The notes: generated by a model not told the origin, from the sequence alone. Shown: positions 52,201 to 61,186, numbered from the stretch's first letter. The stretch: DNA of 64,000 nucleotides from Chryseolinea lacunae (GCF_016735595.1 NZ_JAERRB010000017.1:62001-126000); one strand, 5' to 3'. Translations and numbers: made by a program.

Positions 52201-52332
52201 GATGCGACCCCTCACGGTAACCTGCGCATTCGCCGCGACCGCCGCCAGGCTGATTAGCGCCAGCGAAAGGGCAACATGGAGATATCGGGGATATCGCCAG
52301 AAAAACATGAATCGTAGAATTCCTTTTTTCAT
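49225..52332 (-). CDS. SusC/RagA-family TonB-dependent outer-membrane transporter
   Basis: This 1035-residue TonB-dependent receptor has a signal sequence (~1-37), then a carboxypeptidase-regulatory-like beta domain (VTVRGRIVDETGTSLPGVNI) and the SusC-specific junction VVVVGYGTQRQEAVTGS. The plug domain (DGIPFAGSINDIDPNSIKSI) and a 22-stranded barrel end in LLGLNLTF with the expected C-terminal phenylalanine. It imports the oligosaccharide captured by SusD using proton-motive force delivered by TonB. It is preceded by the HTCS gene with a 382-bp gap that should hold its promoter. Confidence 0.97.
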   Translation of the reverse strand: MKKGILRFMFFWRYPRYLHVALSLALISLAAVAANAQVTVRGRIVDETGTSLPGVNIILKGTTSGTTSDGDGSYTIQAPDQDAVLVFSFIGYTSTEETVGGKSVIDVTLLPNIQALSEVVVVGYGTQRQEAVTGSVVSMSGNSLRDLPAPNISQALQGRAVGVDISQTSTRPGTAMQIRIRGTRSLLASNDPLIVLDGIPFAGSINDIDPNSIKSIDILKDASATAIYGSRGANGVLLITTNRGTKGQKAQVTYNGYHGVKTVFAKYPMMNGPEFAALRAASAQKFNNTLDESNDVNTDWQDMIYKNAMVTSHDLGISGGTEKGTYYFGAGYLRDEAVVPLQDFTRYSMRFSLDQEINKYIRIGINSTSNYSITNGNNVPAVGMALGRSPIANPYNADGTMKQIIQESTTGAQWVPSRARFESLGDKYVDQTRAYGIYNTAYTEIGIPGIEGLKYRLNLGLSMRQNNYGNYTGQGVFSGVPTTPSTAVISDQRTTNWAVENLLTYDRSFGKHEVNAVVLYSAQEETSNTSRVTARDIPADQFQFYNLGRADGVITVNPADQAYYQWGLLSYMGRVMYSYDDRYMLSATFRSDGSSRLAPDHKWHTYPAVSLGWNISKEKFMTGISQLNLLKLRVGYGQTSNQSVNPYQTLGLLNTRPYNFGDATYSTGFIVSQLPNASLGWEYSKTFNYGLDFKAFDNRLSATVEYYVQDTKNVLLPVGLPATSGVSSITANMGETQNKGIEITVNGTILDNLNGWTWDLGFNLYANRNELVSLASGQMRDEGNWWFVGHPIDVIFDYEKTGLWQEGDPYLNVLEPGSASKPGMIKVKYTGQYNADGSPVRAINADDRQIMSIQPNFQGGFNTRVAYKGIDLSIVGTFKSGGLLNSTLYGSGGYLNNLNTRSGNNVRVDYWTPENTGAQFPAPGGVGGDNPKYGSTLGYFDASYLKIRTITLGYNVPKQLLNKSGISNLRVYFAAQNPFVMFSPYHDQSGMDPETNSYGNENAAVPLSANLRRILTVGTNTPSTRNFLLGLNLTF

Positions 52333-52714
52333 AGGAGTTAGGTTTGAGTTTGTGTAATCGGACCATCAGTCCATCCCTTTGAAAACTTCTCAACACCTTC
52401 GCATTGCTCCGTGCGGGTGCAGACGCTGTTCATCTTCAATCGGATTAGGACCTGCCGTTGCGATGCGTTACTGAACCGGCCGGATCAACGCAAACGGTTG
52501 CACCAATCTCATGTTTTGACCTCTCAAAGGCCTTTCACGAATTAGACTTTCTCTTTTAATTTTAAGTCGTGAGCAAAAAAACCTGCTCAATTAATTGTAA
52601 ATGAGGTTTTATAGACCGCAATCGGATGCGATCCAATTCTTTGTGTTGGAGGGATTTTAGAAAGAAGGTAAAAAGGCAAGCGACGATGAGATTTCTTTCG
52701 GCTTCTAAAAAAAA
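52333..52714. other. 382-bp region between HTCS and SusC: probable SusC/D promoter
   Basis: No gene is seen. The minus strand contains AT-rich stretches (52555-52620) fit for a promoter, and a long 5' leader to the SusC start would be available for regulation. I could not define an HTCS binding site. Confidence 0.45.
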
Positions 52715-55700
52715 TCAGCTGGCCAACCCAAGGAATTCGGAGGGAGCCTTGCCATATTCTTCCTTGAAACTGCGGGTAAAATAAGAGGCGGAATTGAACC
52801 CGGTTTGGTATGCTATTTCAGACAACGTGTATTGTTTGGTCTCCATCAACTTCAGGGCTTGTTTAAGCCTTACCATTCGGATAAACTCAACAGCCGTTTT
52901 GCCGGTAAGTGCCTTTATCTTGCGATACACCTGAACCCGGCTTAAATTGAATAGTGTCGCAATGGAGTCAACCCCAAGCTGACCATCCTGGATGTGCTCA
53001 ATAATATAGTCCACAGCGCGTTGAAGAAACGCCTGATCAAGATCATTGGTCGCCATTTTTGCCGGAAGCAGGTAAACATCCTGGCTGAAATGTGCATACA
53101 ATTTTTGACGTGATTCAATCAGACTGCGAACATGCGTCAATAACAGCCGCACGCTAAAGGGCTTTGTGATGTAAACATCCGCACCGGTTTCTATGCCGGC
53201 AATCTGGTCCTCCACGGTAGCTTTCGCCGTAAGCAAAATAAATGGAATATGACTGGTCTTGATATCACTTTTCACTTCGCGGCACAACTCAATGCCGGTT
53301 TTCTGCGCCATCAGAATGTCGCTGATAATAAGGTCCGGACTTTTTTCCGTGGCCATGCGCAACCCCTCCTGCCCATGCTCAGCTTGCCACACCGTGAATT
53401 CATGCTTGAGTTCATCTGAAATATATTCTCTCAATTCTTGATTGTCCTCCACAACCAGAATTTCATAACGATCCTTGCCACCGTCCCGAGCGATTGAAAC
53501 ATAAGGGGCTCCCTCTTCAAAAATTCCGGCTTTGGTGTGAAAAATATCACCCGGAGATTCCACCCTGTTTTCGACCGCATAAACATCGGCATCAATGGGA
53601 ATAACAATGATAAACTTCGTCTCTTTGTCCGGTGCGCTGGCAACATGAATGGTGCCTTGGTGCAATTCAATCAGCGCTTTGGTGAGCGACAGCCCAATAC
53701 CCGTGCCGGGGTTGGAGACTTTCGCAGCAGATTTTGCCTGGTAGAACTTGTCAAAGATCCGTGGAATTTCCTCCGGCGAAATTCCCATCCCATTGTCCTC
53801 AACAATCAACTCCAGGCAACGACACGTGCCGTGCGACGTTGTCATCTCTCCTGCATTAATGATAACGTTGATCTGGCCGCCATCGGCAGTAAACTTAAAG
53901 GCGTTGGAAAGAACATTCACCAACATCCTTTCAAGTTTATCCCGATCAAACCAGCCTTTAAGCGACAACAGCTCGGCGCGTATCGAAAAGGTGATATTCC
54001 GCTTATCGGCCACGTCGCTAAATAGCAACGCCACGTTCCTGATAAACTCCACCAACTCGCCATGCTGCGGGTTCAGTTTCAAACTGCCATTTTCAATTTT
54101 ATTAAAATCCATCAGCTCGTTCACAAGACGCATCATTTTGTCAGCATTCTTGTATGCCGTACAAATCCTCTCCTTCACCGTTGCAGACACGTCTTCCCCG
54201 GTAATGAGACTTTCCAGTGGCATGAGAATAAGACTAAGCGGCGTTCTGAATTCGTGCGATATGTTTGTAAAGAACTGCGTCTTCGATTCGCTAAGGTCGT
54301 GCTCCTTTTCGCGCGCCAGTCGTTCCAGCACCAACTGATTTTTCATGTTCACGCGCTCGATTCTGACTTTGGCCACAAAAAAAATCAAACACGCAAGGCA
54401 AATCATATACAAACAAACAGCCCACCAGGTTTTCCACAACGCCTGGTGAATCGTGATTCTCAGTTGCGTAGGGGCCTCGTTCCACAAGCCATCTCCATGA
54501 GATGCTTTTACCAAAAACACATAGTCACCGGGATCGATGTTGGTATAGGTGGCGCTGTGATTTGTGCCCACAAAATTCCAGTCCTCATCAAATCCATCCA
54601 GTTTGTAAGCGTAACGCTGCCGCGAAGATGGACCAAATTGAATGGCTACGAAGTCGATACTAAACGAACGTTGATCATAAGATAATGCTATCGATGAAGT
54701 AAGGCTGACATGTTTTTTCAACGGCGATCCCTTCGTTCCAATGCCTGCCGATTGGTTGTTTATTTTCAGGTCAGACAGATATACCTTCGGCTTGCCCGGG
54801 TCACTCCGAACACTGTCGGGATAGAATGCATTAAATCCATTGTTACTTCCAAAAAACACCTTGCCCGAGCTGCTCCGCAAACATGCATTGGGATAAAAAT
54901 CATTTGATGCCAACCCCTCTTTCCGCGAATAGTTAACAATCGTATGGGTCTGCTGATCTAACATCGACAACCCCATATTTCCACTGAGCCAGAGATTTCC
55001 CGACGCATCCGAGGTTATGGCCCGGATGGTGTTGCTCGGCAATCCCTCCTTTTTCCGAAAGCTTTTAAACGCCACCGCACCCCTTGCTTTCACATTCAGT
55101 CCGTTATCTGTGGTGCCAACCCACAAATTCTTCTTCCGGTCTTCATACAGCGTCTGTATGCCACTGCTGCTAATACTGCCCGGGGCATCGTTCTGAATAA
55201 ACCAGCGATAAGCATAACCCCGATCGCTCTTTTTTTCCAGTGCATACAAACCGTACATCGTGCCAACCCACAACACTCCGTCCGCGTCTTCAAGCACATC
55301 GCTCACATAGGATGTCCTGGTGATGTAGTTTGGCTTGCCTTGCTCACAGAGCACCACAAAGCGCTGTGTCTTTTCATCGAAATAGAATAGGCCGCTCCCC
55401 GACGACCCTGCCCATAGTGTTCCGCTCTTGTCTTCATACAAACAGCTGGTCTTATCATCACCAAAACCTTGCGACCGCATCGCGTAGTTCCTAAGCTCCA
55501 ACGTTTCAATGTTTAGTTTATACACGCCGTAACCACCGGTGCCAACCCAGAGGTTTCCATGCCGGTCGCAAATCAGTGCCGTCACAAATTTATTCGCCAG
55601 TTTTTCATTGAGCGATGCGCAGTCCTGAAGCGCATGGGTCTTGGCGTCTATCTTGCCCAGACCCAACCCATCAAAGGCAACCCATACGTTTCCGTTGAGA

Positions 55701-56827
55701 TCTTCGGCAAAGCTTCTCACATTCTTGCCCACCAGGTCGTTCTCTTTGTAGACACCGTATTGGTATTGACTGAATTTCCTGGCTTGATTGTCAACCAGGT
55801 ATGCCCCGCGATTGAATGTGCCAACCCACGTGAGTCCGGCATCGTCGGTATACACTGCACGGATGGAATTTGTAGGTATTTTTTTGGGATTCCCCTCTTC
55901 GGCCAGGTATCGCGTAACGCGCCCTGTCTTTGTGTCCAGATAGTTGACACCTGAATTCTCTCCGCCGATCCAAAGATTTCCGTAGCCATCCATATTCAAC
56001 GTCAGAATACTATTCCAGCTTGCACCATAGGCGCGCTCTCCCGAGAGAATGAGATTCACTGTGTAATAGCCATTGCCGGGAATGAGTTTGAAAATTTCTC
56101 CATTCATACTGGCCATCCAGATATTGCCGCTCTTATCGGACACAAGCTGCGTGATCTGCCTGGCGGGCAAAACTTCACCTGCAAAGGTCAACGGCTCAGC
56201 CACCGTTTCGCTTGTGTTAAAAAGTTTCAGACCACCCTTCGTTCCACACCACATCTGATCATCAATACAGAGCAAGCTATTCACATAGTTTGTCGCTGCA
56301 GAAAGCTTGCCGTCTGTGGCGTCGGTGAGATAGGCAAAGGAAGAAGTTTTTGGGTCATACACATTCACACCACCGCCATGCGTACCAATCCAGACCCGCC
56401 GCCCCTCCTGGTCAAACGACAAAGAGGTTATGTAACGGTTATTAAGATGATTCGTATTGCTGGCAATGGAATCTACATTGATAAAATGATCCAGCTCACG
56501 ATCATAGATACACAACCCAAGCGCTGTCCCGATCCACAACCGATGCCGGTCATCCTCCACAATCACATTAATGCTGCTGTGACAGAGGCTGAATTTGTCG
56601 TCAGGGTCATGTTCATAACGATACGTATTCGTTCCGTCGTAACGTATCAAACCATCACCCATACCCAGCCACATATAGCCGTTACTGTCTTTGTAGAAAC
56701 AGCGGACAAATGAATTTGAAATCGCCTCTGGGGCAACCGGCGAAAAAACCGAAGACTGCGCGTAGCCAAAAAATGAACCAAGAATAATGAGGACTGTCAA
56801 CGCAACACGGCACCCCCATCCTTCCAT
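52715..56827 (-). CDS. Hybrid two-component system regulator (HTCS) of the polysaccharide locus
   Basis: This 1370-residue one-protein two-component system uses the ATG at 56827 (MEGWGCRVALTVLIILGSFF), giving a signal peptide. Two seven-blade propellers of Reg_prop repeats (WIGTHGGGVNVYD, WVGTMYGLYAL) and a Y_Y_Y domain sense glycan fragments in the periplasm. A membrane helix (~830), HisKA with H858 (TNISHEFRTPLSLIL), HATPase_c and a receiver with D1170 follow. An AraC helix-turn-helix ends the protein (VQVYRKIKALTGKTAVEFIR). The receiver has SDILMAQKTG where most have SDxMMPxMDG. It most likely activates SusC/D and the GH43 genes when their product is present. Confidence 0.96.
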   Translation of the reverse strand: MEGWGCRVALTVLIILGSFFGYAQSSVFSPVAPEAISNSFVRCFYKDSNGYMWLGMGDGLIRYDGTNTYRYEHDPDDKFSLCHSSINVIVEDDRHRLWIGTALGLCIYDRELDHFINVDSIASNTNHLNNRYITSLSFDQEGRRVWIGTHGGGVNVYDPKTSSFAYLTDATDGKLSAATNYVNSLLCIDDQMWCGTKGGLKLFNTSETVAEPLTFAGEVLPARQITQLVSDKSGNIWMASMNGEIFKLIPGNGYYTVNLILSGERAYGASWNSILTLNMDGYGNLWIGGENSGVNYLDTKTGRVTRYLAEEGNPKKIPTNSIRAVYTDDAGLTWVGTFNRGAYLVDNQARKFSQYQYGVYKENDLVGKNVRSFAEDLNGNVWVAFDGLGLGKIDAKTHALQDCASLNEKLANKFVTALICDRHGNLWVGTGGYGVYKLNIETLELRNYAMRSQGFGDDKTSCLYEDKSGTLWAGSSGSGLFYFDEKTQRFVVLCEQGKPNYITRTSYVSDVLEDADGVLWVGTMYGLYALEKKSDRGYAYRWFIQNDAPGSISSSGIQTLYEDRKKNLWVGTTDNGLNVKARGAVAFKSFRKKEGLPSNTIRAITSDASGNLWLSGNMGLSMLDQQTHTIVNYSRKEGLASNDFYPNACLRSSSGKVFFGSNNGFNAFYPDSVRSDPGKPKVYLSDLKINNQSAGIGTKGSPLKKHVSLTSSIALSYDQRSFSIDFVAIQFGPSSRQRYAYKLDGFDEDWNFVGTNHSATYTNIDPGDYVFLVKASHGDGLWNEAPTQLRITIHQALWKTWWAVCLYMICLACLIFFVAKVRIERVNMKNQLVLERLAREKEHDLSESKTQFFTNISHEFRTPLSLILMPLESLITGEDVSATVKERICTAYKNADKMMRLVNELMDFNKIENGSLKLNPQHGELVEFIRNVALLFSDVADKRNITFSIRAELLSLKGWFDRDKLERMLVNVLSNAFKFTADGGQINVIINAGEMTTSHGTCRCLELIVEDNGMGISPEEIPRIFDKFYQAKSAAKVSNPGTGIGLSLTKALIELHQGTIHVASAPDKETKFIIVIPIDADVYAVENRVESPGDIFHTKAGIFEEGAPYVSIARDGGKDRYEILVVEDNQELREYISDELKHEFTVWQAEHGQEGLRMATEKSPDLIISDILMAQKTGIELCREVKSDIKTSHIPFILLTAKATVEDQIAGIETGADVYITKPFSVRLLLTHVRSLIESRQKLYAHFSQDVYLLPAKMATNDLDQAFLQRAVDYIIEHIQDGQLGVDSIATLFNLSRVQVYRKIKALTGKTAVEFIRMVRLKQALKLMETKQYTLSEIAYQTGFNSASYFTRSFKEEYGKAPSEFLGLAS

Positions 56828-56995
56828 GCGCACACAAGGGCATGCAAAGTCAAGCGTCCGCCAATGCCGACTCCCAAAAAACCTGCTGTCAGTTCCCTTT
56901 GACTCCATTGTCTTTCGGCTCCGGTCAGCCACCCATCGTCACACAAAAAATCATAGTCTTCTTCATATCCATAGATTGTTACAGAATATCGGTGA

Positions 56996-57970
56996 TCATT
57001 TCCGTTTCAGAACTTTTTGAACCTGCAGAACGATGTTGGCCGCATCCAGTTTATACTTCTTCATCAATTGATCGGGCTTGCCACTCTCGCCGAATGAATC
57101 ATCCACGGCTACATACTCCATCGGCACGGGCCTGTGTTTTATGAGAAGCTGTGCAATGCTGTCGCCCAGTCCTCCAATCCGATTGTGTTCTTCGGCAGAC
57201 ACAACACATCGGGTCTTTTCCACCGAAGTCAAAACGGCATGTTCATCCAGCGGTTTGATGGTGTGAATGTTTATTATTTCAGCATCAATGCCCAGGCGCT
57301 CAAGCTCATCAAGGGCTTGAATCGCTTCCCACACCAGGTGGCCGGTAGCAAAAATGCTCACATCCCTGCCATCTTTAACCTTCCACGCTTTTCCGATTTC
57401 AAACCGTTGGTCGGCATCGGTAAACACCGGAACAACAGGCCTGCCAAACCGCAGATACACAGGTCCCACAAAATCGGCAATAGCAAGGGTCGCCGCCTTG
57501 GTTTGATTATAATCGCACGGGTTGATAACCGTCATCCCGGGAAGCATCTTCATCATTCCAATGTCCTCCAGAATCTGATGTGTGGCACCGTCTTCACCCA
57601 GGGTAAGACCGGCATGCGATGCGCAAATTTTCACATTCTTGCCCGAATAGGCGATAGACTGACGAATCTGGTCGTATACCCTACCCGTTGAAAAGTTGGC
57701 AAACGTTCCCGTGAATGGAATCTTTCCTCCAATGGTCATCCCTGCAGCAATCCCCATCATGTTTGCCTCGGCAATACCAATCTGAACAAAACGCTCGGGA
57801 AAGGCTTTGATGAAATCGTTCATTTTCAACGACCCGATCAAGTCGGCGCACAACGCTACCACATTAGGATTGCGTTTCCCGGCTTCCAAAAGCCCCGCAC
57901 CAAAACCCGAACGGGTATCTTTCTTTTCCGAATAGGTAAACCGTTTTGTTTCTATAGTTTCAGCGCTCAT
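56996..57970 (-). CDS. Transketolase, C-terminal subunit
   Basis: This 324-residue protein contains the pyrimidine-binding and C-terminal domains of a split transketolase. The catalytic glutamate region is FVQIGIAEANMMGIAAGM, and cofactor-contact regions include GLTLGEDGATHQ and AEEHNRIGGLGDSI. It works only with the N-terminal subunit encoded immediately upstream (stop and start codons adjacent). Together they transfer two-carbon units between pentose and other sugar phosphates. Split transketolases are common in bacteria beside pentose-use genes. Confidence 0.95.
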   Translation of the reverse strand: MSAETIETKRFTYSEKKDTRSGFGAGLLEAGKRNPNVVALCADLIGSLKMNDFIKAFPERFVQIGIAEANMMGIAAGMTIGGKIPFTGTFANFSTGRVYDQIRQSIAYSGKNVKICASHAGLTLGEDGATHQILEDIGMMKMLPGMTVINPCDYNQTKAATLAIADFVGPVYLRFGRPVVPVFTDADQRFEIGKAWKVKDGRDVSIFATGHLVWEAIQALDELERLGIDAEIINIHTIKPLDEHAVLTSVEKTRCVVSAEEHNRIGGLGDSIAQLLIKHRPVPMEYVAVDDSFGESGKPDQLMKKYKLDAANIVLQVQKVLKRK

Positions 57971-58813
57971 CTAAAAGTCTTTTAAAGTTGAATGAAGTTG
58001 GAGCAATGCGTTTTGAAGTTGTTCGTCGTTGGGGGCAATGCCGTGCCAGTGGTGAGATCCCATCATAAAATCAACGCCATGCCCCATGTTGGTCTTCATC
58101 AGAATCATGACCGGTTTCCCCTTGCCCAGGCGTTGTTTGGCTTCCTCCAAAACCCTGAGCACGTCTTCCATCTCATTGCCATGCATGGCCAACACATCCC
58201 AACCAAAAGCCTCCCATTTTGCCCGAAGGTTTCCTAAAGAAAGCACGCGATCAGTCGGCCCGTCTATCTGCTGACCATTCACGTCGATTGTCGAAATGAG
58301 ATTGTCCACCTTGTTATGCGCGGCAAACATAGCGGCTTCCCAAATCTGCCCCTCCTGCAATTCGCCGTCACCGTGAAGAGAGAAAATGGTGTGTTTGTCT
58401 CCATTGAGTTTCTTCGACAGCGCGGCGCCGATAGCCACCGACAGGCCTTGTCCCAACGAGCCGGAAGCGATGCGAATCCCCGGCAGTTTTTCGTGCGTGG
58501 CCGGATGTCCCTGCAGTCTTGAATTAAGCGTCCGGAACGTTCCCAATTCTTTCACATCAAAATATCCCGACCGCGCAAGCACACTATACCACACCGGAGA
58601 AATGTGACCGTTAGACAGAAAGAATAAGTCTTCGCCAGGACCGTCGATATTAAACCCAGGGTCGTGTTTCAAATGATGAAAATAGAGCGCAACCAAAAAG
58701 TCCGTGCATCCCAAAGATCCACCGGGGTGGCCAGACTGGCATTTGTGTACCATCCGCACAATATCGCGACGCACCTGCGTAGCGATCATTTTGAGTTCGT
58801 TGATGTCAACCAT
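57971..58813 (-). CDS. Transketolase, N-terminal (TPP-binding) subunit
   Basis: This 280-residue subunit binds thiamine diphosphate. It has the conserved CQSGHPGGSLGCTDFL, the TPP motif HGDGELQEGQIWEA followed by a downstream asparagine in STIDVNGQQ, and MGSHHWHGIAPND. It is the first gene of the minus-strand group and directly abuts the C-terminal subunit. A perfect palindrome (58834-58852) stands 20 bp before its start and probably controls the pair. Confidence 0.95.
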   Translation of the reverse strand: MVDINELKMIATQVRRDIVRMVHKCQSGHPGGSLGCTDFLVALYFHHLKHDPGFNIDGPGEDLFFLSNGHISPVWYSVLARSGYFDVKELGTFRTLNSRLQGHPATHEKLPGIRIASGSLGQGLSVAIGAALSKKLNGDKHTIFSLHGDGELQEGQIWEAAMFAAHNKVDNLISTIDVNGQQIDGPTDRVLSLGNLRAKWEAFGWDVLAMHGNEMEDVLRVLEEAKQRLGKGKPVMILMKTNMGHGVDFMMGSHHWHGIAPNDEQLQNALLQLHSTLKDF

Positions 58814-58833
58814 ATCCTTTAATTGATCAAATT

Positions 58834-58852
58834 TATAGTCATTTTGACTATA
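58834..58852. promoter_or_regulatory. Palindromic operator of the transketolase genes
   Basis: TATAGTCA and TGACTATA form perfect 8-bp arms with a TTT spacer, 20-39 bp before the transketolase start. A second, imperfect TATA..CTATA dyad overlaps on the right (58849-58864). The form suits a sugar-responsive repressor of the NrtR/AraR or GntR sort; no matching regulator gene is in the window. No second copy is obvious upstream of SusC or GH43. Confidence 0.6.
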
Positions 58853-59004
58853 AGTAGTACTATAAAAAAACCATCAGGTAGCTGTTGAGTTTCCATGATG
58901 GGATGTATTCCGATCGCGGGCTGCAATCGGTTGTGTAAAATTAAATGTATTCTTTACATTTACAAGCCCTCAAGAAATGCTGATAGATTTTTCTTGTCCC
59001 ACCT

Positions 59005-59200
59005 TGGAGATTCCGACCCCATTCACCACTTTGTTTCAGGAGGACGTGACCAGCTAAAGTTACCAGAGGACTTGAGCTTCGTCTAGGTTTCGAACCACTT
59101 GATTGCTAGACCTGTTTCTGGTCAAATGGTGGCGGAATTGGGTGGTCACGCGATTTGGAAATTGATGGTCAGGGCAAAACGGAAAAAGATGGTCAGCCTC
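59005..59200 (+). repeat. IS21-like non-autonomous element, copy 1 (right end truncated)
   Basis: This copy is nearly identical to those at 60639 and 63327. It begins TGGAGATTCCGACC and contains six TGGTCA/TGACCA motifs, adjacent ones mostly 23-24 bp apart, as in IS21-family transposase-binding ends. It stops at GGTCAGCCTC and lacks the terminal TTCGGATTCTCCA found in the other copies. It has no coding capacity. Confidence 0.8.
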
Positions 59201-59248
59201 CGGTTTTAGAGGGACTTGAAATTATAATGCCGCTATAAAGGTTTTTAA

Positions 59249-60517
59249 ATGAACTACGCAAAAATCGTTCAAGAGAAGTTCAACAACGCCAGGCAGATTT
59301 GTCGAGTTATTCAAAAGGGGTTTTACGCTATTGTAATTATTTTTGAACGTGTTGAGCCTCTCGATGAGGTAATCGGTATTCTTAAATCGCGAACGCCGGA
59401 GACGCGATTTGAAGTACAGGTTGCTGGTACTCCCGAATGTGCTGAATTGAATTTCAATTTTCCAGATGGTGAGCAGGCGAGAATATTTGTCGGTGATAAA
59501 TTCGAGGAGTGGTTAGACGAAATTTTGTTGAAGGACCAAAATGCTAAGATTAGCATTTTGGCCGGCTATAAAAAGGATGGGCGCTATGACTACTTTATCA
59601 ACTGGCCGAACATTCAATTGAATGCAAAGAGAGCCCGGAGTTTTGAGCAACTGTCTACCCTCGATCCTTCGCTTCATTCGGTGATAGCAATTAGTGCTGT
59701 TGAGCAGCAATCTTTTTGGCCGTTTGGTAGCGGCGTTATGTTAATGGAAGGGTATGCTGCTACTGCTCGCCACAATATTATCGGTCTTTATAATCATTAC
59801 AATGATTATCGAAAAATAGGCAACGATGTTACTGGGACCGTTACAATTCGTGGTGTAGGTTTAGTGGCAGTTCATAACTATGGAAACGGGGATGTCCCGG
59901 CACTATGGACAATTGAATCAGCGCATTTTGACGCACTATCAGATGTTGCCATTTTAAGACTGTCGCCTCGAAATGACGTCGCCGAAAAATACCATTGGAA
60001 AGGCTGTCCAAAGTTAAATATCAACCCGCCAAGGCTGAATGAAGTCATCAGTGCTTTTGGATTTACAACCTTCGATGAGTCGGAATTTAAATCTAACCTA
60101 GACCACGTCATCCTCAATTTTATTTCCAAAGATCAGTACGATTTGTGGGCTGCCGTAAAAGCAAAGGGCGTAGTGTTGAACATATTCTCAAAACACAGGG
60201 ATAGGGGCATGGTCAGTTTTCCTTGCTTCAAAACCGATGCAGATTTTAAACATGGAATGAGCGGCGGACCCATTTTTGATTCAAACGGGAATCTTGTTGG
60301 TATTATATCGCAAGGGTCAGTACCAATTGCCTTGGGTGAAACTGAATCTTTTGGTGCGTTACTGTGGCCTTTACTACGAATTGTCGTTTCAATAGAAGGT
60401 AAGACGCGGTTTTTGGATATCTTGAAAGAGTCTCCAGTTGAAGTTATCGGAATTGAGAATTTAGTTTTAAATGCTGATGGATCCTTTGATTTTCGCACCA
60501 TTATCAGAGGTTTTTAA
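59249..60517 (+). CDS. Trypsin-like serine protease with unknown N-terminal domain
   Basis: This 422-residue protein has no signal peptide, so it acts in the cytoplasm unless exported in another way. The C-terminal part is a chymotrypsin-fold protease with the triad H175 (ATARHNII), D232 (SDVAILRL) and S338 (GMSGGPIFDSNG). Residues 1-~140 form a domain I do not recognise, with a beta/alpha pattern (FEVQVAGTPECAELNFNF). Cytosolic trypsin-like proteins with an added domain are known from bacterial conflict and immune systems, but nothing here proves such a role. Codon use and base composition are more AT-rich than in the genes before 58.8 kb, and mobile-element copies flank it. Confidence 0.88.
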   Translation: MNYAKIVQEKFNNARQICRVIQKGFYAIVIIFERVEPLDEVIGILKSRTPETRFEVQVAGTPECAELNFNFPDGEQARIFVGDKFEEWLDEILLKDQNAKISILAGYKKDGRYDYFINWPNIQLNAKRARSFEQLSTLDPSLHSVIAISAVEQQSFWPFGSGVMLMEGYAATARHNIIGLYNHYNDYRKIGNDVTGTVTIRGVGLVAVHNYGNGDVPALWTIESAHFDALSDVAILRLSPRNDVAEKYHWKGCPKLNINPPRLNEVISAFGFTTFDESEFKSNLDHVILNFISKDQYDLWAAVKAKGVVLNIFSKHRDRGMVSFPCFKTDADFKHGMSGGPIFDSNGNLVGIISQGSVPIALGETESFGALLWPLLRIVVSIEGKTRFLDILKESPVEVIGIENLVLNADGSFDFRTIIRGF

Positions 60518-60553
60518 GGGCTTTTAGCAAAAGGCTTTCTAATCAGAATAGGA

Positions 60554-60579
60554 AAGGGCCCGGCGTTAGCCAGGCCCTT
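60554..60579 (+). terminator. Hairpin after the protease gene
   Basis: Arms AAGGGCC and GGCCCTT, with an inner GGC/GCC pair around a GTTA loop, lie 37 bp after the stop codon. No T-run follows, so termination is likely but not of classic form. Confidence 0.45.
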
Positions 60580-60638
60580 GGACTCCTACTCAAAAAGTCT
60601 TTTCAAATGGTTCACGGTAGCATTGGTCGTGTGTATCG

Positions 60639-60847
60639 TGGAGATTCCGACCCCATTGACCACTTTGTTTCAGGAGGACGTGACCAGCTAAAGTTACCAG
60701 AGGACTTGAGCTTCGCCTAGGTTTCGAACCACTTGATTGCTAGACCTGTTTCTGGTCAAATGGTAGCGGAATTGGGTGGTCACGCGATTTGGAAATTGAT
60801 GGTCAGGGCAAAACGGAAAAAGATGGTCAGCCTCTTCGGATTCTCCA
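60639..60847 (+). repeat. IS21-like non-autonomous element, copy 2 (complete)
   Basis: This 209-bp copy has terminal inverted repeats TGGAGATTCCGA and (inverted) TGGAGAATCCGA, beginning TG and ending CA. Internal TGGTCA motifs match those in copy 1. It is inserted into the 3' part of a zinc-ribbon gene on the minus strand. No target-site duplication could be made out. Confidence 0.85.
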
Positions 60848-61070
60848 GTAGGTCCAAGTAGACATCGTTCGCACAACGCGGGCAACGAATTCCATAGCCA
60901 GTGGGAATCCACACCTTACTATTATGAATAGGATTAAAGTCCCTCGGAAAGACTGGTATGAATGGTTCGTTTGTTGCTTTCGTCCAAGGAATAGGAACTG
61001 GGTTGCCACATGATAGGCAATTCAAAGAGACAGGCAGATCACCCGGGATATGAGTAACGAAACGATCCAT
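60780..61070 (-). pseudogene. Zinc-ribbon protein truncated by element copy 2
   Basis: This 96-codon frame holds a zinc-ribbon with C18-x2-C21 (LNCLSCGNP) and C63-x2-C66 (RCPRCANDV). After YLDL the codons come from the mobile element (ENPKRLTIFFRFAL), which also provides the stop. The native C-terminus is lost, although a shortened protein may be made. Similar cysteine pairs occur in the partial gene at the right window edge. Confidence 0.65.
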
Positions 61071-61186
61071 GTGGACTAAGGCAATTTAACGCTACTCCGA
61101 GATTCTGCAAAGAATCCAATTCGAGCATAGATTCATTTCGGTTCGAAGGTCACAAAGACAACTATTTCTGAAAGTCATTCTGGTCG

